Shown here: in pieces, positions 16,797 to 26,000 of the stretch | Layout: each line of letters begins with the position of its first letter | How positions within the stretch are numbered: position 1 is the stretch's first letter | Assembly: GCA_965141735.1 (NCBI GenBank) | Contig: CBCSOX010000014.1 | Location: 1 to 26,239 of the forward strand | Reading direction: 5' to 3' | Length of the DNA stretch: 26,239 nucleotides | Source of the DNA: Massilioclostridium sp965141735 | GTDB taxonomy: Bacteria; Bacillota; Clostridia; Oscillospirales; Ruminococcaceae | Notes under the pieces: model-generated | Told to the model about the DNA's origin: nothing | Databases searched by the model: none | The model's input: only the letters and a program-made list of their open reading frames with translations | Translations under genes and position numbers: made by a program

Positions 16797-19700
16797 ATGA
16801 AAAAGGTTAGATTGAACAGGGCGGTGGCAGGTCTGCTGGCTGCATCGCTTGCAGCGGCAGTCATGCTGCCAGGTATGTCCGTTTTTGCTGAAGAGTCGAA
16901 CAAGGTAGACCTGACTGGGGGAATTTTTACCGACAGCGGCAGTTACGCCGGCTATGAGGGAAAGACACCTTTGACGGCGATCTCCACACCCAGTGGGCCG
17001 CCAAGGGCGCTGGGAGCTGCTGGCTGGTCGCCGAGCTGCCTACGCCCACAGCGTTTGACAAGGTTGTCTTGTATGAGACGCCGGGCGCTTACTACGGAAA
17101 CCGCATCACCGGAATGACCGTACAGGTCTCGGACACCGAAGAGGATGGAACCTGGCAGACCGTCCAGGCGTTTACCGGTTTACAAAACAACAACAGGGAC
17201 AACGAGGAACTCGAGCTCGACGAGCCGGCATTCGGACAGTTTATCAAGTTTATTGTGGACAGCGACGGGAGTGAAATCAACATCAACGAGATTGAGCTGT
17301 ACAACCTCTCAGGCGCGCAGCCCCCTTCCTCGAACGTCGCCGCCCCGGAGGCAAACCTTCCGAGCGAGACCTATTACAAGGATGAAATGCAGTCAGTGCT
17401 CCTTTCGAGCCAGACCGACGGCGCAGAGATTTATTATACCCTGGACGGTTCGACGCCGAATGAGGACAGCACCCGTTTTACAGCCCCTATTGAGATTTCG
17501 CAGACCGCGACGTTGCGCTGCGGGCAGTTGCGGTCAAGGACGGGGAACGCAGTGCGGTGCAGACATACTCCTACCGCATTCTTTCGTCCCAGCAGGGAGA
17601 CCTCGCCTTTCGCGCCGGCTGCAGCGCGAGCAGCGAGGGAGATGGACATCCAGCCGGTTTTGCTGTGGACGCCAACGAGGACACCAGCTGGGAGACCCGG
17701 ACTGGAGAAGGGGACGGAAGCTCTATCACTCTTGACCTTGGGGAGGAAGAGGAGTTTCAAACCATCCGGTTTTCGGAATCGACAGAACTCGGGGAGCGGA
17801 TTTCCTCGGTTTTGGTGGAGTGTTCGGCTACCGGGGAGGAGGGTTCCTGGACAGAGGCCGGCCGGTTCAGCTGGCTGCGCAACGGCAGGGCAAAGGAAGC
17901 GCTCTATCTCGACCGAGCTGTGATCTCCCGTTACATCCGGCTGTCGTTTGGCTGCGGCAGCGGGGAGACGATCGGGGTGGACACCATTGAGGTGTACAAC
18001 CAGGCTGCCCCCCGCACCGCGCGGTAGCGGCTAGGCGATCTGTTCGAAAACGCCAACGCGGTGGATATCCGGCTGTTTAAAATCCAGTACTCGCGGGATC
18101 TCATCACCTCCCAGCTCAACGCCAAAACGATTTACGGCAACGACAACATGATGGACGGGCAGATCAACGACGCCTACCGCATTCTCACGGACGCGCTTAA
18201 TCAGCTCGAACAGGGCTGGCTGGGGGAAAACCTCGCGCTTGGCGCGACAGCCGTTGCGGATGATGTGTACGACAACATGCCCAGCTATGACGGTTCTCAG
18301 ACGGTCGATGGGAATTTCGGGACCCGCTGGGCGACCACCAAACACGGGGAACCCACAGAGTTCACCCTCACCCTTGACCTGGGTGCCCCCAAGGAGTTCA
18401 ACCAGATTATTTTGTATGAAACCGAGGTATACAAGGGCAGGATGCTCACCGTCAGCGCGCAGGTATCCGACGATGGGGTCAACTGGACCGACTGGCGTAT
18501 GGACGCGGAGCATGTGCCCGCCACAACCAGCATAGTGGCGGAAAGGGTCACAAAGCAGTACATCAAGCTGACACTCACCGGGGACTCTCTCAACACCGAC
18601 GAGGTGGGCGTCTACTGCGACGACGAGGCGGTGGAAACCGAATACATCACCGACAAGCGGCCCATTGACCCCGACTGGATCAAGCCGATTCCCTCCACCG
18701 AGGCAAATGTTTTCCAGCAGCGCAAGGCGGAGATGAAATACGGGATGTTCATCCATTACGGCGTCAACACTTTCACCAACCGCGAGTGGGGGACTGGGGC
18801 GGAAGACCCCTCTGAGTACAACCCCAACGTCGAAACCCTTGACCCGGAGCAGTGGGTGCGCACCGCATGGGAGGCGGGCATGAACTACATTGTGCTCATC
18901 TCCAAGCACCACGACGGTTTCGCGATGTTCGACACCCAATACAGCGAACACAAAGTCACCAATTCCGGGCATCCCGGCGGGGATCAGGACATTGTCAAGG
19001 CAGTGGCGGACGCCTGTCAAAAATATGGGATCAAGCTCGGGCTCTACTATTCGATATGGGATATGAACTGGGAGCGCAACCACCCCCAGTCAGACTATGT
19101 GGATGTCCGCGCCTGGGATCAGGCGTACGCCGACTTCACTTATGGACAGGTGGAAGAGCTCATGACCAATTACGGCGAAATCTGCGAGCTGTGGATTGAC
19201 GGCGGCTGGCTCAAGGAGACCGAGCGCTGGGAATACGAGCATATGTACGACATGGTCAAGCGCCTCCAGCCCGGCTGTCAGATGTCGGTCAACCTCACCC
19301 TTGGCGACCGGCCGATCGACACCCTGCAGGGCGGGGAGGAGATTGTCAACTTCCCCTCCGACTTCAAGCTCTACGACGGACGGGACACCGGCGTGACCAA
19401 CCCGAAGGTGTTTATCTACAAAGGGGAAAACTACTACCTCCCGTTTGAGGGGACATTTATCATGGGCAACGGTTGGTTTTGGAATGACAAGAGCTCCCCC
19501 GAGACGGCGCATATGTCGGCGGAGCGGATGAATCAGCTCTATGACAAGTACGTTGCGCAGCAAAACACTCTTGTCATCAACGTTCCCCCCTCCGACCAAG
19601 GACTGCTCACCCCCACGAGACTGCTCGCATTTACGAGGCGGCCAACTTCATGGGGATTGTGCGCGGTAATGCGCGCGACAACATCCCGCAGAACGAGTGC

Positions 19701-20910
19701 ACGGTGGAAGTGCGCCATGTCACGACGACAGGGGCGGTTGCGGCGACCACCGAATATCTCACCGGTCAGGCGGGGGAAGCCTACTCCACTTCGCCCGCAC
19801 CGAATATGGAACAGCTCGCCTACCTTCTGACCGAGATTCCGGAAAACGCCTCGGGTACTTTTGGGGAGGAAAAAATCGTTGTCCAGTATGTGTACCGGGA
19901 CGCGGCGGTTTCGGAGGAGTTGGATACAACCGAACTGGTCGAATTGCTTGAGACTGCGCAGCAGATCGGCAGGGAAGGGTACACCGAGCAGAGCTACGCC
20001 GCGCTGCAGGACGCCATCCGTTTCGCACAGGAGGCGGCTTGACACCGCCACTGCGCAATTCCAGCTTGACCAGGCAGCCACCCGGCTGCAATCGGTCATT
20101 GACGGGCTCCAAATATTGCAGCCTGCCGACAAGGCCATTCTTAAAACCGTGCTCGCTTATGCCGAGGCCCAGGATGCAGACTCTGCGTTTGCTCAGGTGA
20201 TCACCGATGTGCAGGCATCCTTCACCGCTGCACTTGAGGCCGCCCGTGCGGTGGACGCCGATCCTGAGGCGGGACAGCAGCAGGTTGACGCGGCCTGGCA
20301 GACGCTGATGAAGGAGATTCACAAACTCGGTTTTGTGCAGGGGGACAAGAACTCCCTCCTCCAGCTGATCGAGGTCGCAAGGACCTATCAGCAACAGATT
20401 CAAAACTACACTCCCGCAACTGCGGAGCCGTTTACTGCGGCGCTGGCAAAGGCGGAAGCAGTTCTTGAGGATGGCAATGCCCTGCAGGATGAGGTGGATG
20501 CAGCTTCTTCCAGCCTGCTTGAAGGGATGATGGATCTCCGACTGAAAGCGGATAAAACCCTGTTGAAAGCAGTGCTCGCCCAGGCGCAGGCATTTGATCT
20601 CTCGGCTTATTCCGAGAAGGAACGGGCGGTGTTTCGCAGTGCACAGCAAGCCGCGGAGGCAGTGCTGCGCGACAGCAACGCCGACCAGGCAACAGCGGAC
20701 AAAGCGGCGGATGATCTGCGCGCAGTGCTGGAAGCTTTGGCGAATAAACAGTCTTTGACCGGGTCCAGCACTTCGGCGGCAGGGGATGCCGCCGTGACAG
20801 GCGCTGCGTCTTCCCCGAAAACCGGGGATGCCGCTCCGGCAGCAGCAACGCTCTGTCTGCTGTTTGCAGGGGGCGCGCTCGCTCGCCGCAAAAGAGGGAA
20901 AAACAGATAA
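16797..20910 (+). pseudogene. GH29 alpha-L-fucosidase, secreted and wall-anchored, broken by four indels and one stop
   Basis: The ancestral product would be about 1,370 residues and would release terminal L-fucose from glycans at the cell surface. AAAAGGAG precedes the ATG. In order: a signal peptide (GLLAASLAAAVMLPGMSVFA); an F5/8-type discoidin domain (to about 17310); a chitobiase-C-terminal-like segment (about 17360-17580); a second discoidin domain (about 17595-18000); a helical FIVAR-like stretch (about 18040-18220); a third discoidin domain (about 18230-18620); the GH29 catalytic domain (about 18690-19660) with ISKHHDGF and the nucleophile Asp of ELWIDGGW (codon 19198-19200); FIVAR repeats (about 19920-20740); and an anchor SPKTGD, a hydrophobic stretch and RRKRGKNR. 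The frame is lost at 16970-16972, 17522-17524 and 19610-19614 (one base missing each) and near 20034-20037 (one base extra), and TAG interrupts it at 18025-18027. Sequencing error is the alternative, but neighbouring genes are intact. Confidence 0.85.
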
Positions 20911-20936
20911 AGACATCTGTTTCCGTGTGGGACAAC

Positions 20937-20953
20937 CGCACGCATAGCGTGCG
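20937..20953. repeat. Short perfect hairpin after the fucosidase stop
   Basis: CGCACGC (20937-20943) and GCGTGCG (20947-20953) are exact complements around ATA, 27 bases past the stop codon. No T-tract follows, so it may stabilise the 3' end of the mRNA rather than terminate it. Confidence 0.5.
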
Positions 20954-21118
20954 AAGATCCCTGATCTGGAAACTGAGTTCAGCGCAATACAGCTCAAAGC
21001 ACAGCCTGTGGGGGCTTTTCGCCGCTGCTCGCCGGAAAGCAGGGAGTTGGATCCTGAACCCGGACGCTGGGCGAAATTTTCCGTTTGCAGTGGTTTCGCG
21101 AGTTGCCCATTCACCTCC

Positions 21119-21160
21119 AAAACATCAGCCGCTCAATGATTGTTGGGCGGCTGATGTTTT
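21119..21160. terminator. Bidirectional terminator, first of two
   Basis: AAAACATCAGCCGC (21119-21132) pairs perfectly with GCGGCTGATGTTTT (21147-21160), with further weak pairing inside the loop. T-runs lie at the end of the stem in both directions. It would end transcripts from the fucosidase gene about 210 bases after its stop. Confidence 0.8.
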
Positions 21161-21218
21161 ATCACAAAAGCACCGGTTAAGTTGTTGGTTTGAGATTGAT
21201 AAAAATCAAAATACTCCC

Positions 21219-21259
21219 AAAAAAGAAATCCGGCTGCCTGCGTGCCGGATTTCTTTTTT
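21219..21259. terminator. Bidirectional terminator, second of two
   Basis: AAAAAAGAAATCCGGC (21219-21234) and GCCGGATTTCTTTTTT (21244-21259) are perfect complements around a 9-base loop. The A-run and T-run flanks make it an intrinsic terminator in either direction, serving the fucosidase gene and possibly the AraC gene, whose stop lies 470 bases away. Confidence 0.9.
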
Positions 21260-21728
21260 TGTGGAACAGGGGCGGAGAAGCTGGTCCTCCCTCAAAAGAC
21301 ACAACTGCACCGGCGTATTCCAATCGCACAGCGAACTTATTTAAATTCCCAGAAAATTTCGCCTTTCTGACCTAACTGACACGCCGGACAGGCAGCGGGA
21401 ATGCTGGCGGCTCAGACCGGGAACAGGGCGACTCGACCCAGCCGCAGCCAGGCAGCGTCATCCTAGAATGAGCAGATTCGCAAAGGATTTATCGATCGGG
21501 TAGGGAGAAAGACAGCGTTACACAACCCGCTTGCTCGGTTTGTACAAGGTATCTCTCCCCGGTGCGGTTAGGTTGTTTGTCTGCAGCTGTGCTGAATTTT
21601 TTGCAATTCCCCAACTTAGGGGCGGAGCTGGCTGCACACGCCGCAGTTTTGGGCCTGTCTTCTCCGCGCGTTTCCCGCACTGGACACAGGCCGCGAATCG
21701 CGGAAACCTCCTTGGACTGGGAAATGCT

Positions 21729-22718
21729 CTATGCCTGTTCCTGGCTGAGCTTGCGGTACTGGCTGGGGGTAATTCTAAACTTTTCCTTAAACAGCCTGGA
21801 GAAGTACTGGCTGTCCTGAAACCCCGCCTCTTCCGCTACCTGGGTCACGCTTGTATCGCTGCTTTTGAGGAGCTCCCGCGCATGTTTCAGCTTTGCGTTC
21901 TGCACCAGCTGGGTAAAGCTCTGTCCGCAGTGCTGCTTGATCAACCGCGAGATGTAGCCCGCTGAATAGGAGAATTTCTCCTCGAGCGCCGCCAGGCTGA
22001 CCGTCCTGCTGTTGTGGTTGATGTAGCTGATGATGTCGAGCAGGGGGGAGAGCTTGGAGTGCATGTCGGTGTGGATCTGGTTTTGTTCCGCGTAAATGCG
22101 GGCGAGCAGAGAGAACAGCACGGCGAGGAGGTGCTGCACCACGCTTGCGCTCCCCGCAGGTCCCCGGTCGGAGAACTCATAGATGAGGTTGGTCACGATG
22201 TCATCCACCTGTTCGTTTTTGGGGGAGGGGAAATAGAGAAATTCCTGGCTGGTGTTGATCTGGTACAGGTAACTGACGATAAAGTTGCTTAAAAGCTTGT
22301 TGTCGGACAAAAGCAGCAGCATCGATTCCTCAAACAGAGAGCGGCTGAGCATGATGTTAAAGACGCAATCCTCCTCCCGCAGGGTGTGAATGCTGTGCAG
22401 GACGTTGGGGTTCATCAGCAGCACGTCGCCCTGGGACAGAATCACCTCCTGGTCGCGGAAGTTATTGACGCATCCCCCGCGGTAGACGTACACCATTTCG
22501 TAATAGTCATGGTTGTGGAACAGCGGGGGGCGCTTTTGCTTCATCGGGGGGCCATGCAGGACAATGGAAATCCCGTTGATCACAGCGTTCTCCTCGTGCT
22601 CGATGGACACGGTGAAAAACCCGTATTTCTGAATTTGCTGCATGTATTTTTTGGAGGCAGTATGGCCCAAACGAACTGCTTTTTCCCGTTCGGACTTAAT
22701 TAAATAGTCGATTTGCAT
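21729..22718 (-). CDS. AraC family transcriptional regulator
   Basis: The protein has 329 residues. The N-terminal half is a cupin-type sensing domain with FHNHDYYEMVYVYRG (about residues 67-81) and SQGDVLLMNPNVLHSI. The C-terminal hundred residues form the double helix-turn-helix domain: SLAALEEKFSYSAGYISRLI, then SVTQVAEEAGFQDSQYFSRL and FKEKFRITPSQYRK. Regulators of this type commonly activate adjacent sugar-use genes on binding a sugar. The gene is divergent from the GH106-type rhamnosidase gene and convergent with the fucosidase gene, so both are candidate targets. The start is set by GGAGGGGG (plus-strand complement 22726-22733), seven bases before the ATG. A TATAAT (22749-22744) lies just upstream but lacks a good -35 box, so expression may need an activator or be autoregulated. 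Family is certain; ligand is unknown. Confidence 0.94.
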   Translation of the reverse strand: MQIDYLIKSEREKAVRLGHTASKKYMQQIQKYGFFTVSIEHEENAVINGISIVLHGPPMKQKRPPLFHNHDYYEMVYVYRGGCVNNFRDQEVILSQGDVLLMNPNVLHSIHTLREEDCVFNIMLSRSLFEESMLLLLSDNKLLSNFIVSYLYQINTSQEFLYFPSPKNEQVDDIVTNLIYEFSDRGPAGSASVVQHLLAVLFSLLARIYAEQNQIHTDMHSKLSPLLDIISYINHNSRTVSLAALEEKFSYSAGYISRLIKQHCGQSFTQLVQNAKLKHARELLKSSDTSVTQVAEEAGFQDSQYFSRLFKEKFRITPSQYRKLSQEQA

Positions 22719-22743
22719 AAAGATTCCCCCTCCGATTTGACGA

Positions 22744-22749
22744 ATTATA
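22744..22749 (-). promoter_or_regulatory. Candidate -10 box of the AraC gene
   Basis: TATAAT on the minus strand ends 25 bases before the ATG. The expected -35 position holds AGGGAG, a poor match. A 5-base inverted repeat (ACAGG at 22754-22758 and CCTGT at 22770-22774) covers the -35 position and may be an operator. Confidence 0.4.
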
Positions 22750-22793
22750 CAGGACAGGTATTCTTACTCCCTGTTTTACGGCGATCCATTCTC

Positions 22794-22822
22794 TTGTTGT
22801 AAATTTGGCGCTTTGATACAAT
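22794..22822 (+). promoter_or_regulatory. Candidate promoter of the GH106-type rhamnosidase gene
   Basis: TTGTTG (22794-22799), 17 bases, then TACAAT (22817-22822). Transcription would begin near 22829 and leave a leader of about 234 bases before the ATG at 23063. A TTATACT sequence on the other strand overlaps this site. Confidence 0.55.
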
Positions 22823-22856
22823 TAGTATAACACATGTGAGCGGAAAAGGAAAACCA

Positions 22857-22875
22857 CCGCCAAAATTTTTGGCGG
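22857..22875. repeat. Perfect 9-bp palindromic hairpin in the rhamnosidase leader
   Basis: CCGCCAAAA (22857-22865) and TTTTGGCGG (22867-22875) are exact complements around one base. It lies 35-50 bases after the proposed promoter, where a repressor site or an RNA hairpin could act. It is too symmetric to be chance in a short leader, but its role is unknown. Confidence 0.6.
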
Positions 22876-23062
22876 CAGACAGCCGATCACAGGTTGACTC
22901 TGTCCGGCGTTTTGCTGTGACGGCCGGCCGATACCCCGCTTTCAACGGTGAGGGAAAGGCCAGCCAGTTTCGTTGAGGAGAGAAAAAGCCAGCGTTTGGA
23001 ACAGAGGGGTAGTTTTATCGGTCGGTCCAGTCCGGCCAAATGACCAAGAGGAGGATGAAACC

Positions 23063-26000
23063 ATGAAAAAGAGAGCAATGCGCTGTTTCGCTGCGTTACT
23101 TTCGGTTGTGATGCTGTGTTCACAGGGGATTACAGGCATCGCCTCGCCGGTGAGCGAGGAAAAGGAGGCGCTTACCCCGTTTGAGCAGGCGTTTCTCAAC
23201 CCGGACGACGACGCAAAGCCGTTCATGCGCTGGTGGATTGCACCGGGGCGGATGAACGAAGAGGAAGTGCGCCGCGAAATCAAGGAATTTGCAGACGGCG
23301 GGTATTCCGGCGTGGAACTGCAGTGCCTCGAGCTCGCCAAGGACTGCGTCATCAACGATGAGACCTGGAATGAGACGATGAAATGGATTCTCAAGGCGGG
23401 CCGTGACTACGGCGTTCAAATTGACTTTACGATTGGGCAGATGTGGCCGATTGCAACGCCTGCGATCACTGACATCGACGACACCCGTGCAGAGCAGCAG
23501 CTCTTCAATGCAAGCGCTGATTTTACCGCTTCGCAGGACTCGATGACCTACACGGCGGACGCCTATCTGCTCCCCAGGCAGCTCGACGCCAACCGCGCCT
23601 ACGAATTTATCGCCGTCACAGCGGCGAAAAAGCTCGCCGACGGCAGCTACGACCCCGCGACAGCTGTTGATCTGCTGGATGAAGGCCAATCAGCTTCCTT
23701 CGATGAGGCGACCGGCCAGATTTCCTGGACCGCGCCCTCGGAAGGGGAGTGGACTGTCTTTTATTTCTACCGCCAGTCCGCCGGCCACATGGTGGGATTT
23801 GGCGTGGAGCAGTATGTCATTGACCACATGAGCGAAGAGGCCACCCGCGCGGTTACCCAGAACTGGGAGGACGCGATGAACAGCGATCCGGAACTCAAAC
23901 AGCTCTACGAAGAAAACGGGGGCAGCTTGTTCGGCGACTCGTTTGAGCTGCGCAGCAACCTGTGGACCCCCAACATGCTCGAGGAATTCAAAGCCCGCCG
24001 CGGCTATGACCTCACCCCCTATCTGCCCGCCATCAACAGCACCTTCAGCGAGATCGGCAGCCGTGTCCGCGACGACCTGTACACGACGATGACCGAGCTT
24101 CTGGCAGAAAACCACATGGGCGTATTCAATGAATGGGCGGAGTCCCACAATATGACCCTGCGCTACCAGGCGTATAGCAGTGCGGGAAGCAGTGTGTTTG
24201 AGCTGACTTATCCGGCCATGAACACCGACATTGTCGAGGTGGAATCCTACGCGATGAGCGGCACCAACCCCGATGCCTACCGCCAGCTCAGCGCTGTGCC
24301 AAACATGCGCGGGGACAAGATCTTTTCCGCAGAGGCGGCGGAGATCGGCAACGACTCCTGGCGCGAAACCTGGACCGACACCAAGTTGCAGAACGGTGGA
24401 GAGAGACGTCACCTCGGATTTTTCTACTATGCCAACCGCCTGTTTGCAGCCGGGGTCAACAAGATGGTCTTCCACGGCACCACCTACAAATTCACCGATA
24501 CCGAGAACTCCTTTTTCCCCATCAAGGTGACCTGGCCGGGCTATTCGGCGATGTCCGCGCTGAGCTACGGCAACGAGTGGGACGACAAAACCCCGATGTG
24601 GGAAAATGTGGACATCATGACCGACGCCCTTTCCCGCACCCAGATGGTGCTCCAGCAGGGTCAGGGAGACGTGGACCTCGCCATGTACCGCGCACTGTAT
24701 GGCAAGGGAAACACGCGCAACGCGATCACCCCGGTGGAAGAGGCTGGCTATACCTATGACTACGTCACCCCGAGCATCCTTGAGATGGACAACGCCGTTG
24801 TTGGAACACAGGACGGCAAAACGGTTCTCGCCGCGGATGGGCCCTCCTACAAGGCGCTTGTGATCGAACCGCTCGCAAACGGAACCCCCTCTGAGATGCC
24901 GCTGGAGACTGCGGAAAAGATCCTTGCGGACGCCAAGGCAGGGCTTCCGGTCGTCATCGTCGGCGAGGCGCCGAGCAAGGTGAATTCTTACCCGGGCAGC
25001 GATGAGGCAGTTGGTTCGACTGGCGTGCTCGAGGATGCAGATGCCAAGCTTGCAGAGTATATGGCCGAACTCGCCGGGCTTGCCAATGTGAAAACAGTTG
25101 CAGACCGCGCCGAGCTTGTCACTGCGCTTTCACAGCTGGGTGTCTCCCCCGACGCGCAGCCGGAAACTTCCTCTCACGTATACTTCAATCATCGCAGCAC
25201 CGAGGACGCACAGCTCTATTTCGTCTACAACGACGGTGCGGACACCAGCTCCCAGAGCCTGACCCTCAAAGGCACAGGCACCCCCTACCTGCTCGATCCG
25301 TGGAGCGGAGAAATCACCCCCATCGCTGAATACACATCCGGCAACGGCACCGTCACCATTGATATCGATCTGGAATCCCAGGACTCCATGCTCGTGGCCG
25401 TCGCAAAAGCGGGCTGGAGCAGCAAGTCGCCGGACATTTCGGTCAAAGAGACAAACGCCGACGCAGCTGTTTATGACGGGGAAACCTCCAGCCTGGCACT
25501 TCGCTCCTCCCAGGGCGGGACACTCAGCGCCGTCCTCAACGATGGGACGAGTGTCACCGTAAACGCAGAGGCCGCACAGGCTCCAGTCAACCTCACCAAC
25601 TGGACCATGATGCTCAACCAGTGGACCCAGGGTGAGACCGTGCACGACACCAACGTTGTCCCCACAGATGCATATGACCTCTCGGCAACCGGGTTGGTGC
25701 CTTGGTATGAAATCGATCCGGACAACCTGAAAAAGGCGGCGGGCGTCGCGGTTTACACCTCTTCGTTCGAGCTCGAAAAGGGCTGGGCGCAGGGACAGGG
25801 CGCTTACCTCGATTTTACCGATGTCTCGGATGTGGGCCGTCTGTTCGTCAACGGCACCGAAGTTCCGATGAATCAGCTCTCTCTGCATGTGGACATCGGA
25901 AGCTATCTGACCGCGGGAACCAACACCATTGAGGTCGAGGTTTCGAGCAACATGGCAAACGTCATGTTTGGCACTTCCCCCAGCAACACCTATGCGTTCG

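Larger units (their letters stand above)
20911..21728. other. Convergent intergenic region between the fucosidase and AraC genes
   Basis: About 820 bases hold the hairpin at 20937-20953 and two terminator structures at 21119-21160 and 21219-21259. From 21260 to 21728 I see no recognisable gene or RNA, only a small inverted repeat CCGCG/CGCGG at 21691-21703. Confidence 0.6.

Noticed and set aside
18031..21120. Long minus-strand open frames opposite the fucosidase gene (350 and 453 codons)
   Set aside because: They mirror a GC-rich real gene on the plus strand; the peptides have no domain logic and no start signals.
22920..22930. GGCCGGCC palindrome in the rhamnosidase leader
   Set aside because: It is a short GC palindrome, expected by chance at this base composition and without supporting context.
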